Positions 37,412 to 51,398 of a stretch of 64,000 bases of DNA are shown piece after piece. Location: assembly GCF_037975245.1 (NCBI RefSeq), contig NC_092577.1:11224013-11288012 (forward strand), given 5' to 3'. How positions within the stretch are numbered: the first letter of the stretch is position 1; the number at the start of each line of letters is the position of its first letter. This stretch comes from Apostichopus japonicus. Lineage: Eukaryota; Echinodermata; Holothuroidea; Aspidochirotida; Stichopodidae. Below the pieces are notes generated by a model. The model did not search any database, was not told where the DNA came from, and worked only from the letters and a program-made list of their open reading frames with translations. The position numbers were made by a program, and so were the translations under genes.

Positions 37412-38337
37412 CCAGAGTTAGACTCTTTATCTGTTTTTATCCTTAGTGATATAACGAAGTCTTTTAAAGACAATGTCACGATTGCTCAGCAAAAAGAGTC
37501 CGTGGTTGATTTTGCAGGAATCAAATTGAAAGGTGGACATTTCAATTATATTGAAAGCAGAGGAAATGTCAAGGTTGTCATAATTTTTATGCCAGATGAA
37601 GGGTACTCACATATCACTGTGTTCAACAAAAAAGGAAAGTACAAAGACAGGATCAGATCAAGATGGATGAGGGCGTTCTCACCGGCAGTCTATTATATGG
37701 GTTCAAAGTTATCATTACATTTTGTTGGCCTAACATAATCGGTATTTACGATGTACGTGATGGCTCATATAGCAAGAAGAACATTCGTGACGTCATTACT
37801 AGTTGGCCATCCGATCAGGAAGTGAGTTGTGTAACTACAGACCCTGTGAAGAATTATATTATTGTTGGTACTAACAAAAGAAATGTGTATGTATTTACTG
37901 ATCAAATGAATTACAGCCACATGATTACACTACCAGCTGTAATCGATGCATCTGATGATATCACTGTACATAGAGGTAGTCTCCTGGTCTGTGACAACTC
38001 GCGTGGTAGATCATATGCAGTCACCATGGAGAAATCACAGAGTAAGCTGATGTATGAATTCACCAAACCAGATCTTGATGGATTGGACTGGAGACCTACC
38101 TGTGTCTGCACAGACTAAAACGAGTTCATCTACATTATATGGGATGAATCCATCGGGGATCATCGTGGATGTATTCTGGTACAATACAGTCAGGATGGCC
38201 GAGAGTTACTCGCAATAAAATTATTAAAGGATAGCGTTCGCTATGTATAAACATTAGACGAGAACGGTATGGAAGAAACTTCTAATAGCACCATGGAAAG
38301 AGGGAGATTTTTACACGTACGACCTCGTAGTGACGTA
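37412..38337 (+). pseudogene. TRIM-like fragment C (C-terminal half)
   Basis: Homology to the intact gene starts near residue 404 (PQLEYLSDF region), 17 bp after the solo LTR, and runs to the terminal GTGACGTAG. Blocks include VDFAGIKLKGGHF, YSHITVFN, GIYDVRDGS, NYIIVGTNKRNVYVFTDQMN and KLMYEFTKPDLDGLDW. A one-base deletion near 37640 shifts the frame, a TAA occurs at 38116-38118 and more lesions follow near 38250-38275. It is clearly inactive. The absence of the N-terminal half implies a truncated duplication or loss at the LTR junction. Confidence 0.8.
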
Positions 38338-41300
38338 GATGTAAGAAATTATTTCAAGTAATTATTAGAAGCCACCTTAGAACTTCAGGGCGCTCTCAGC
38401 ATAAGTAGAGACATTTATTCATCAAGAAATATGACTTTAATTTTTTTTCGCAATGTTTGCCTTTTTTATTTGTTTTGTTACTCGTGGTTTTATTTCCTGA
38501 CAGACAGATTATATCCAAAAATAACATGAGTATGAATTAAACTTAGTAAATGTAATTCATCAGCTGGTTTGAAGTAGTGATACCCAAGTAGTATCTTCCT
38601 GGTGAGAATTGTATAGCACATATTTGAAAGTCATTGACTTTAACTTCAAAGTTGTTTCCGAGCATGTTCGGTCTTATTGGCACCAAAGCCGTTGACTGTA
38701 CCTAAACCGATTCATTATGTCCACAGTACTCGATACGCACACAAAACCAATCACAACGAATTATTGAAAAAGAGTGTATTGTACATGCACCTTTGACTGT
38801 ACCTGTTAGACTGTACCAGTATACACATAAAACTATACATATTACTTGATACACATATAAACCAATCCTCAGTACTTGATACACACATAACTATTTTAAA
38901 CTACGTATTGCAAAGAACATCTCTACGTAGTTATATCCACCGCTGTCTGTACCTGTAAAAATCAAAAGTACATCATATCCGTAGTACTTGATAGTCACGT
39001 ACAAAAAGATCGATATAGGAATTAGTACGTACATAACACTAACACATAAGGTGATTAACATATATCAATTTTCCATCAAATTAAAATATATGAGATAAAT
39101 GCTTAGGCTAACGTTAGCTTTCATATACATTTCTATTTATTGCATATTAGTCCTTTGAAGGAACATGTTAACATACAGTCTTACGTTGTCCTGTTGGTAA
39201 CTTTATACGTTTATTGAATGTTATTCTATCCAAATGTAAAAATGATGAAACATAAAATGTAAAACTTCAGAGCCAAAACCAGTTACCTATACTTTAAAAA
39301 TATGAACACGTCAACCTTGGGTTTGGTGTAGGCGTGTGTGTGTGTGTGTTCGGAGCTGTTACTGTAAAATGTCTGAGGCAGCGAAAAAGGAATTTGATAC
39401 AGCTCCATAACCTTCCACATGTACATTTCCTTTTTTATATCTAGTTGAGCTGTTGTCATGGTAATGGGTCTCCCTGTCTGTTGGTCCGTTAGTCATGCTA
39501 CATGTTATGCATGTAGTTATGCTGATGATAGTGATTAATATAAGACTGGTCGTAAAAGTTGTACCTTATGAAATGTAAAAAGCAAATGAATCAAACTATA
39601 TTTTATAAAGGAACACAACTACTTGCGTTCATGTTTCTGATTTTGGTCGAACTTGGTCATACTAGTCAACCAGTGATGAGTTCTAAAAGTTGTACTTAAC
39701 TTTCAAGTTGAATGTCATTTGGGGCCAACATGATCAAAGTTGAGTGAAAATGACAGATTTCTAACCCAATTATAGGTTTATGATTGATGACCATCAACCT
39801 TTGGTCGAGTTACTATCAAGCTAATGGTATATTAAGTTTGTACTTAATCTTAAGTTAAAAGTTCATTTACGGTTCATTTTTTATGTGGTGTGGTGAAAAA
39901 CCATTATCCGTTATTAAGATGATGTTGTTGATCTTCAGGTCAGTGGTCATGTGGGGTTCCTCGGGTCAGCTAGTATGTCATATCCCACCCAACAGAAAAC
40001 AAACCAAATCTAGGCTGTACCGTCTTTATACAGTACAATCGATGCAACACGTTGTCTTCCTGGCTCACGTTTCATTAATGAATCCAATAAAACGAAACAA
40101 TGACTCTGTGATTAAAGCCCGCTCATAATGTCGTGTGTCCGTGCGTTGTGAATGGTCAAGAGGTTTCTGCCATTGATATTAGCATGACGTCTTAAGTAAC
40201 TTATGAAAGATGTCTAGGCTGTGGGATATAGCAAGAAAAGTGACTTAAAAGTTGTCTTTCGTTGCAACATCATGGACACAACACGAAAATTGTAGATTTT
40301 CGAAAAATGTTGCCAATTCCCAATACCGATGATACATAAATATAGTAAACTGCCAATTCTGCACATCATATCAACGAGAGCTTCATTCTATAAATTAATA
40401 TTGATATATAAGTTACATTTATTAACACAAAGTAGTAATTACTGTTGCAAGGTTTAGGGACATGAACAGTAGTTGCTGTACCATCCTTTAGTTCGAGCTC
40501 ATTTATACGCATTTCTAAAATGAGGTCGTATCTAGTCGTTTTATGCTATAAGTATGCCTATGGATATACCTGAAAATGTCCTTTCTTCGAGAAGTGTGTA
40601 CTGGAATCAAGTGTTACAGTGTTGTCCAGTCGCACAGTTAGTTGACTTACACGAGAACAAGTTAACAACTTTGCAGTTGTTACATTGCCACCTGTAACAT
40701 ATGTTACTGTGTTACGAACATACATGAGTAAATATTGATGCACGGGTGGACAAAAAAAGTAAATTGCTTTACCAGCTATGAGTAGGTATGTATATTATGA
40801 GATCTCAGGAACTCCCAAAGAAGCCATCATTGGCTTATCAAAGCCGCAAGCTGGCCGAAGTCAGTCTCTTAGATTCATATTTAACTTCCATGATTATGAA
40901 ATGGCCATTATCAACAACTCTGAAACTGGACGACATACATTAATCTTGGAGTTACTCGAATTTGGAACCTTATGATTGAAAGGCATGGCGTTAACCGCTG
41001 AGGTAACGCTCCTTAAGTATCGGCTGTTATACAGTACAATTGATGCAACACGTTATTTTCCTGGCTCACGTTTCAGTTATGAAACCAAAACGCCTCCGTA
41101 ATTCAAGCCCACTCATAATATCATGTGACTGTGCTCTGTATATGGTTAAGAGGTTTCTGTCATTGGTATTGGCATGAAGTCTTTATAAAATATTGACAGC
41201 AGTTTAGGCCATGGGACAAAGCAGGAAACGTGTCTTCAAAGTTGTTTTTCGTTGCAATGTTGTGACGCCTACACGAAAATTGTATAATTGTTTGATGATA

Positions 41301-41849
41301 CATCTCATATCCAAACAATGTCAACAATATAATTTAGAGGCGCTGCTGTGGCTAAGTTGTACTCCCAATTTGACCTGGGGCGGGGGGGGGGGGACAATTA
41401 AGCAGAAAATATTTTGTAATAAATCTATTTAAAGCAGAATGTAATTTAGAAAGAAATAACCCAATACAAGTCACAACCTACCATTGTCCGTCCCCTACCC
41501 CATCATGAAAAAGAAAAACAAAAACAGTCGAAGTGCAAACGCAGTATTCCATTCAATATACTGGTAGTCAACAATTAGGGATATATTTATGTTCTGTCGT
41601 CATAGTTACCATGTTTAAAGTAGGCTCAATCTCTTATAGGGTGGTGAAAGTAATTTCAGTTAATTTAATTCTGTCTACTCCTTGCCTGTTTGAGGTCCAC
41701 TTTGCATCACAAATTAATACTTAATAATGACAATGAAGACAATTCCAGCCCGCTCTCTTTTATTTGCAAACGATTTGTATCTAGTATATGCAATCTTAGC
41801 ATTACGTTGAATGACATACAAAAAGGCATTACGAAATGATGGGCATAAA

Positions 41850-41850
<1 letters not shown>
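38338..41850. other. 3' flank of TRIM C, interrupted by 1.8 kb of other sequence
   Basis: 38338-39490 and 41340-41850 align with the 3' flank of the other copies (for example GACATACAAAAAGGCATTA near 41815). Between them lies sequence absent from the others, including a direct duplication: about 40025-40310 resembles 41028-41300, sharing ACAGTACAAT, GATGCAACACGTT and GAGGTTTCTG. A (GT)n run at 39334-39349 replaces the G-run site. No gene was recognised. A G-run lies at about 41381-41392. Confidence 0.5.

Positions 41851-41900
<50 letters not shown>
41851..41900. repeat. (AT)n microsatellite
   Basis: Pure alternating AT at the end of TRIM C 3' homology, the same relative position as the (AT)n after copies A and D. 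Confidence 0.9.
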
Positions 41901-43520
<1,620 letters not shown>

Positions 43521-43530
43521 ATATGTATAT

Positions 43531-43717
43531 GTATCACATAGAATGGTGGTCAATATTCACAAAGAGTGCTCTATGCCAAGGCAGAGCTAGAATATCACAT
43601 AATATACTGAACTAAACTATCATCATACTGCTACTCGGAGTTTCACGGGTATATATATCCCGGTGGAGGCTGGAAGCTTTTTCACTGTTCTTGATTTTCC
43701 TTCTCATTACGTTTTCA

Positions 43718-43797
<80 letters not shown>

Positions 43798-43940
43798 TGA
43801 TATGTATATGTATATGTATCACATAGAATTGTGGTCAATATTCACAAAGAGTGCTCTATGCCAAGGCAGAGCTAGAATATCACATAATATACTTAACTAA
43901 ACTATCATCTTACTGCTACTCGGAGTTTCACGGGTACGGC
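43531..43940. repeat. 285-bp direct repeat around (AT)n, with SINE fragment
   Basis: GTATCACATAGAAT through CTCGGAGTTTCACGGGTA occurs at about 43531-43652 and again at about 43816-43937, 285 bp apart. Between the copies, CCGGTGGAGGCTGGAAGC and TTCACTGTTCTTGATTTTCC (about 43661-43700) match the tail of the tRNA-derived SINE, in plus orientation. A second (AT)n array lies at 43720-43800. Confidence 0.65.
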
Positions 43941-44037
43941 TCATGCACCGATCATCAGGCAACTGAACAACGAGCCGTACCCGTGAAACTCCGAGTAGCA
44001 GTAAGATGATAGTTTAGTTAAGTATATTATGTGATAT
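43877..44037. repeat. Perfect 66-bp inverted repeat with 29-bp spacer
   Basis: 43877-43942 and 43972-44037 are exact reverse complements of each other, ending in an (AT)n run at 44038-44109. The inner arm ends read GGTACGGCTC and GAGCCGTACC. The spacer contains GATCATCAGG, which supplies part of the hammerhead-like core. Confidence 0.9.
43912..43963 (-). ncRNA. Second hammerhead-like ribozyme candidate
   Basis: On the minus strand CTGATGA (43952-43958) and GAAA (43926-43929) are correctly ordered. Stem II is CGG/CCG with a T-T mismatch next to the core. Stem III is ACT/AGT with a three-base loop. GTA precedes the predicted cut between plus positions 43917 and 43916. Stem I pairs GCAGT with GTTGC over five positions including two wobbles. 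The mismatch at the base of stem II makes activity less certain than for the copy at 16811. Confidence 0.5.
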
Positions 44038-44068
44038 ATGTATATGTATATATGTATATATATATATA

Positions 44069-44111
<43 letters not shown>

Positions 44112-44374
44112 TGAAAATTGCGTCACTCGTAAATTAACTCTATACGAACTTGTAATGTATCCATATATTGTTCAGAACAGACCTATGTCCGTGTCATTCG
44201 GCCACAGTAATTCTACTGGTGTGAATGCGTTTCAGTGGCTTTGTGTATTTGTATAGCCTACTGTTCTAAGAACTACTTTTATTTATATGTGGGGTTGAAA
44301 ATAGGACCTGTTCACCTAACACCGTTTCCCCTCTTTCCAATATGCGCCTGACAAGACCCTTGGCACTCTCTCGT

Positions 44375-46340
44375 ATGGCGGGCCATCAGTCTCAAATCAT
44401 GGGAGATCGACTTATACCGATTTAAATCGACATATACCAGTTTCCTTCGACATATACCAGTTTCCCTCGACATATACCAGTTTCATTCTACATATCATCG
44501 ATTTATTTTACTTATCATCGATTTAAATCGATGATAAGTAAAATAAATCGATGATATGTCGAAGTAAACTGGTATATGTCGATTTAAATCGATGATATGT
44601 AGAATGTAACTGGTATATGTCGATTAAAATCGATGATAAGTAAAATAAATCAATGATATGTCGAAGGAAACTGGTATATGTCGATTTAAATCGATGATAT
44701 GTAGAATGAAACTGGTATATGTCAATTTAAATCGACATATACCAGTTTCATTCTACATATCATCGATTTATTTTACTTATCATCGATTTAATTCGATGAT
44801 ATGTAAAATAAATCGATGATATGTCCATTTAAATCGACATCTACCAGTTTAAATCGATGATATGTCGAATTAAATCGGTAGAAGTCAATTTCCGTGGACT
44901 TATACCAGTTTCTAGCGTCTCAAATTGACATATACCTATTTAAATCGACATATCATCGATTTAGCTCATTAACATATTCCAAATCCCGATTTCGGTAATG
45001 ATTGACATGTGGAGATACATCACGTGTAGTCACCTGACAAGGCGGGCGAGTAATTTAATAGTTCCAAAATTACGAAGCTAGCAAGGGTGTTCATCATGGT
45101 TATATATGTCAATGGTAATTATGAACAATTACTTGCAAAAAGATTTCGGTGTAACAATAAGGCTGAAATAACTGATATGTCAATGACGTGCAATTATCTC
45201 AATGCAAACTGGGCTTGTCTACTCGAACACGTGGCGCTATAGTATAGGAATACACATGCAACTGAATAGGCCCACAGTACGTACACAGATGCAATTACCT
45301 ACTCCAGTTACACCATAAACAAAGATGATATTGTTCTGCAGTGAGGCCTACTGTAAGGTTACGTTTTAATGTAGCTAAGTATATACCCATGGGGTTTAAC
45401 AGTTACAGTATTCAAGCTCAAATCATGCATTCCACTGTGCTCGTGTTTATTTTCAATTATTCGCCCGCCTTGTCAGGTGACTACACGTGATGTATCTCCA
45501 CATGTCAATCATCACCGAAATCGGGATTTGGAATATGTTAATGAGCTAAATCGATGATATGTCGATTTAAATAAGTATATGTCAATTTGAGTCGCTAGAA
45601 ACTGGTATAAGTCCACGGAAATTGACTTCTACCGATTTAATTCGACATATCATCGATTTTAAACTGGCAGATGTCGATTTAAATGGACATATCATCGATT
45701 TATTTTACATATCATCGATTTAAATCGATGATAAGTAAAATAAATCGATGATATGTAGAATGACACTGGTATATGTCGATTTAAATTGACATATACCAGT
45801 TTCATTCTACATATCATCGATTTAAATCGACATATACCAGTTTACTTCGACATATCATCGATTTATTTTACTTATCATCGATTTAAATCGATGATAAGTA
45901 AAATAAATCGATGATATGTAGAATAAATCGATGATATGTCGATTTAAATCGACATATACCAGTTTCATTCTACATATCATCGATTTAAATCGACATATAC
46001 CAGTTTACTTCGACATATCATCGATTTATTTTACTTATCATCGATTTAAATCGACATATACCAGTTTCATTCTACATATCATCGATTTATTTTACTTATC
46101 ATCGATTTAAATCGATGATAAGTAAAATAAATCGATGATATGTAGAATGAAACTGGTATATGTCGATTTAAATCGATGATATGTCGAAGTAAACTGGTAT
46201 ATGTCGATTTAAATCGATGATATGTAGAATGAAACTGGTATAAGTCGAAGGAAACTGGTATATGTCGAAGGAAACTGGTATATGTCGATTTAAATCGGTG
46301 TAAGTCGATCTCCCATGATTTGAGACTGATGGCCCGCCAT
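44375..46340. mobile_element. TU-like foldback transposable element
   Basis: A 1,966-bp element with inverted ends ATGGCGGGCCATCAGTCTCA. About 110 terminal bp match with few mismatches. Flanks are TCTCTCGT (44367-44374) and ACTCTCGT (46341-46348), an 8-bp target duplication with one difference. Outer arms are arrays of short modules (CGATGATATGT, CGACATATACCAGTTT, linker ATTTAAAT) on both strands. Inner domains at 44962-45057 and 45455-45552 are single-copy inverted repeats (GTGGAGATACATCACGTGT). A unique middle of about 400 bp has no coding frame. Sea urchin TU elements share this design: 8-bp duplications, outer tandem-repeat domain, conserved inner domain and variable middle. Confidence 0.8.
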
Positions 46341-48651
46341 ACTCTCGTCCCCTTTTGCGGACACCGATATATTGAAAGTAGCGTCACTCGTAAATTAACT
46401 CTTCAATAACCTGAATGCGTATTACTGGCTTTGTATAAATGTCAATGACAGCGTATTACACACGTATTTTAATGGTACAGAGTGCACCTTTGCACGTTTG
46501 AAGGTGACAATTTACGCGGAATTACCACTTTTTATAGGTAATATTCGTACAACACACAGAAAAATGATGAAATAGGTATATTAAATGTAACGGTAACAAA
46601 TTTCTGGTATTGTTATTCATTCTTTCGCTCAGCCTACTGTGGGAGTCGACATTTTTGAGAAAATAAGCAGAATGATGTTACATTTCGATAAATTGAACAG
46701 TGCGAAGCATCTACACATTACAGAACAAGGCAATAATTTGTGCGCATTTTGACTGAAATGATGCGAAGAAGGCGAACCTATTCCTTCGGTGCAAATGTTC
46801 AACTGGTGAAATTTGGTACACTTTCATTTTGTTCTTCAATCATAAAATGTGCAGTGCTAGAATGTTAGACATTATACCAAGTCTTTACAGAATATAACCT
46901 TTCAAGCTGAAATGAACATTTAACACTTCGACGATGCGTGGGAATTTCCATACAATCGATAAAATATACCGTGAAAGGTCGTTGATTTTGATTGATTGAA
47001 ATGGTTGGAAGTGTCCTATTTTGTTAAACCTTTTTTTGTTTTAGAGAACACCTGTTTTATCCACGTTGCATTATGTTATGTATATTGTATTTTTGTATGT
47101 CTGTTGTGAAAAACAAATAAACTTGAGTTGAAACGTATAATTATAGTTACATATACACAGAGTGCAGTACGTACCGGTAAGTCGTTGAAGAAAAATGATG
47201 GTAATTTGTGCTTTGGTTTAGTTGTTGATGTGTTGTGTTGAAGCACATTTACTGGAAAACCACTCTGAGGTAATACTTTTGTGTGACGATATAATTAGGT
47301 AAGTGAACATTTACTCTACTGTATGTTTTAATGTCTGCCATTGGCAATTCGCCATGATACAAAAACCGTTCGATATATACACTGGTCGACTACGTAGATC
47401 CTCATTGGAGTATAGACAATGTGTTCCATTGTAACGGACGTACTCTATATTGAGCCATCTAGTCTATCCGAATTTATCATGAAATCCCCTCGAGACTCTT
47501 TCTGGGTAGTATTGAATAAAAGCGGGTAGTGATCCCTTGTTATCCGGCTTCTGCCCCGAGCATAGGTATGGCTATACATGGATTTTCATAAACCAAGGGT
47601 TAAATATATTTCATTTGGTTAAGCTGGACTTGAAAACCAGAGGTCCACTGGTACGAACTCCGTTCTAGCCCTGAATTTCTTTTTCCATTACCCTTTGTTT
47701 AAAATAAACATTGTTCAATTTTCACTAAGACTTAGTCTCGGCCACGGCACTCTTTGCTCATGCCGCTGATTATACCGTGAATTAATGGAAAATAAACATT
47801 TTTGAGTACAGACGCGTGTTCAAATAGTATGTTTTATCTTATTGGTATCGATGTTGCAGTAATAAGTGCCCAGGCGTCCTACGTAAACTCATAACTAGCA
47901 AATAGTGTCCGCCTTGCGTGAATAATATCTTACAAAAACGTTTTCCTGCTTTCTATGCCAAAGTGTATGGGTTCTTTTAAAAGAGCTTTAACGTGACTTT
48001 GCCGACTGACAAAAACATTCTGGCCCTAAGTCACCCTCAAAATTGATTACTTATAGTTCTATCGTCGACTGTTGTGGGTAGGAGGTGGCATAACGCTAAT
48101 AGTTTCATGCAGACTATATACTCCAGAGGGAACCTAGCTGTCCTTTATATTTCAACTGTCGACTGTTGGAAAGAGGCGGCATAATTCTGACAATCTCTTC
48201 TTAACATATTAATCAGAACTGTCTGTTGCTCATAAGTTGTTACTATCCTAAACAGTTCTTATATTTAATGGGTTGGAATTTCGAAACGTTGCGACAAGTA
48301 CGGTATGCTATATGTTGTTGAATACCTCAGCTGTTATAAATTTTCATATGTGTTAGTCAGCGTCGGTTGTCAGGTCATCCCATGGAAGTAGGGTACTTAT
48401 TCCATGGTCAGATGTCGTACCAGAGAGGCTCATGGTCGAACTATCTTTTTTCTTGACCAGTCTTTGTGGGTTCGCAATTTCACAAGGCCGAAATAGCCCG
48501 CAACCGGGAAGAATTTCGCAAAGCATGCTAGTCAGTTATTGCCAACGCTGTAATTCCCGCCTAAAGCTAATGCTAGGGGTCTTTGGTCTTTGTGTAAGTA
48601 CAAAATGTTAAGCCGCTGCCACTGTCTGTACTTACAAGGTTCGCAGGAGTA
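46341..48651. other. Intergenic, with repeat related to 44110-44280
   Basis: GCGTCACTCGTAAATTAACTC occurs here (about 46381) and at about 44121, each followed by a GAATGCGT and GGCTTTGTRT pair, so related sequence lies on both sides of the foldback element. 47020-47130 ends in AAACAAATAAACTTGAGTTG, like a LINE or mRNA 3' end, but no coding part was found. The rest is unremarkable. Confidence 0.4.
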
Positions 48652-51398
48652 CACTCTAAAAATCAAAAGAAAGAAAATTCACTCTTTACCGAGAGTCAAT
48701 TCTTTTCACTCCATAGGAGCGAAAATTCACTCTATAAGAGCAAAATTCGTTGGTGCTCAGTCCCTCCATTTACTTTTCTGTTCACTCTTTGACCCTGAGT
48801 GAATAATAAGTGTGTGTTAACATGTGAATAGCCATTTACATTGACGAATGCTCCCGCTTTTTTTAATTTATAAGTTGGCAGCTGCATCCGTTCACGTTCA
48901 CGAACACAGGCAATTTGCCTACATAGTATAGTATAACGTTTGCACTATCACAATGACAGTTCAATTGAAACCAAGGAGAGATTTTCTGAAGGAACTGAAT
49001 ATGTCTGTTCAGTTATTTGTAGGTAAGTCAATCTATCTTTAATAAGTCGAATTGTCACAGGTAATATACTTGCAGTATTAATAAAAATAGTACAAAGACT
49101 AATTGTAGAGCTAGGCAAGAGTATGCTAATAACTATATACGTAAAATGCAGGCTTTGGGCTAGGCCTAACGCCGAACAAACACAGTAACGTACAGGTGGC
49201 TTTGTGACTTTAACGAGTAAAGCAGTTTAATCTTTATGAACATTGGGCACAGGCTGTAAAAGTAATAAAATAACTATTTTTTCTAGTAATAGACCTATAA
49301 CTTAGGCCTTAAATAATTAATCGTACTACTAGTAACAATATTCATCAGAATGTAATATAATCTTGTCTTTGTTTATCGAACTCTAACTTGGGTTCTTTCT
49401 AGCCGAGCTATACTGAACATGTTGTCACTAACCATCATTTTCTCAAAAGTTGTTACAGGGTTTCTACTAGAACGTGTTTAGCAGCTGCTGTAGTAAAGAA
49501 CTTAACAAAGTAACTTTATGAAGGAATTTGTACTTCTGGTGACTCTATAACACCATGTATAACCAAAATATAAGCTCTTGTTCTCGGTAGCAAATACAAA
49601 TGACTCTGTTAGCCACCATCTCAACATCTGTTGGGATTATTTTATAAGAATGACGACAGGCGTGGCAACCGCTCATCACATCCCAATGCCTCATATCACA
49701 CTCATATTGATTTAGAATTGTTTTTATGATAATCTGAAATAAAACATTTTTTACTTTCAGGTTGCAACCGATGTCGATCAGTGGTGCACAGAAATGCATG
49801 AGGATTACGATCAGCTTTTCTTGTTAAGTCTTGGGCCAGCCAGCAGGCCAATTCAATATTTTATTATTTGTGATTACATCAACATACCTGTTGGTGAATC
49901 TATAATAGTAGCCTTTGACAGGCTTTTTAAGTTTTATTATATGTTGCATCTGCACTTTGCTCTACCTTTATCTACTCTTTGTAACTTTGTTGAAGGTCGC
50001 ATTTATAAGTTGGTGAGTCAAGATAAGGAACACCCAAAAGTAAGGTAATTTAATGCAACACTCAATAATATGCCTAATTGAGAGCATGTTCCAGTTATAT
50101 GAGCATACATCATAACAACTAACATATAACAGAATTTCTTGAATAAATTATGTACATGCTTTCAAGTGACTCCGTTTTATCCCACTGCACTTATTTCTAC
50201 CTTTTGAACCTCCCTCTTACTTCTACGTTGTCCTTAAAAGTCCTATTTTTTCCTACTTTCTTGACCACCATCAAAATAAGTATTAATGAAGTTTATTAAT
50301 AAAAAGTGAAAATACACAATGTTATACGATGTTGTCAACTTGGTTGGGTGTCGGTTAAAACTACTATTGAAAGTCTACATAACTCCCACTGTTGTCTTGC
50401 TATTATCCTGTTTGTTTGTAAATGGTATCGTACTTGTACTAGTTGTATCTTACAATCCCACATGTGTCCAGATTTTAGCTGATTGTCCACTTGAGAAAAC
50501 CTTTATCCAGAAGAGCTTAGGACTGTAAGGCTTTCATTACACTTACATATTTAGTTTATGCTTGACTGAAACTATTGTTTGATTTGTACATCACGGAAGG
50601 GAAGGAGCCATGATGACTGGTGCAGGATGTTTTATGCTAAATTTGATAACATTTTGAATGGTTGATGAATATGATAATTACATTTATATCATGTTACAAT
50701 GTCCGTTATTGAAGCAGATATTTTCTTACTTTTACTGCAAGATGTATTTTTATATATTTTGTATCGGTTTACTATTTCTAGTCTATACCATTCACCACTT
50801 TTTTCATTGTCCTGTTTGTTGTTCTATACTGTGCAGTACTTATTCCATCCATGACCTTTTATACGTGCCTTAAGCTTCTGTTAAAGTTCCTAAATACGTA
50901 CAACAAAAATTTGAGAACAACTTGTATGTCCTTTTGTTTTTGCATTTTCCTCTAAAATACCTTGTAAATCTCGGGGAAGTTTATTTCTGTTACAGTTTAG
51001 ATCATATGTTGCATATTTTATGTTAATTTAGATGTGTGCTTGAGAAAGTTACCCTTACAAATGGAAAACCCATAATCCTGTCCCGGTGTGAAGTGCAAGA
51101 GTTTTTCATTGCTATGCCTTGATTTGTGATACCACCGACTTTAACTGTTCAGCAAAGTTTAGACTAAAAACTGCTGGTTCCCTTTCACCAATAATACCAC
51201 ACAATAATGACATCACTCCTTTGAAGTGACTGTTCACTCTCAACCTTACTGAATTTCACTTTTTTGTTGAGTGAAGCAATTTCACTCTTTTTGGAAGAGT
51301 AAAATTCACTCTTTGAAGAGGCGTACCATAAGACACTCTTTGAAAGAAAAAAAATTCACTTCATTAGAGTGAATTTTCACTATTTTGTTTTTAGAGTG
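48652..51398 (+). mobile_element. DNA transposon with CACTCTAAAAA ends
   Basis: The ends CACTCTAAAAA (48652) and its complement (to 51398) are flanked by TA on each side. Both subterminal regions (48652-48805 and 51230-51398) carry many copies of TTCACTC or its complement, probable transposase binding sites. The 2,747-bp interior has one recognisable exon (49761-50039) and a possible short first exon (ATG at 48953 to a donor at 49023), whose phase does not match the next exon. The superfamily is not established. A TA target duplication suggests a Tc1/mariner- or ISL2EU-like class, as inference only. Confidence 0.55.
49761..50039 (+). CDS. Exon of an element-borne protein of unknown function
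   Basis: A 93-codon exon with AG acceptor and GTAAGG donor, phase 0 at both ends. The peptide includes FLLSLGPASRPIQYFIICDY, then VGESIIVAFDRLFKFYYMLH and FALPLSTLCNFVEGRIYKL. This pattern (short beta segments, then a helix with AF..LFK.YY and a C-terminal FLE or FVE segment) recalls a poorly characterised protein often encoded by repeats in fish and cnidarian genomes. That resemblance is from memory. The remaining exons were not found, so the gene is partial or broken. Confidence 0.35.

Noticed and set aside
46079-46387. 102-codon minus frame with repeated FKSTYTSLLRH
   Set aside because: Translation of the foldback element's module array, not a protein gene.
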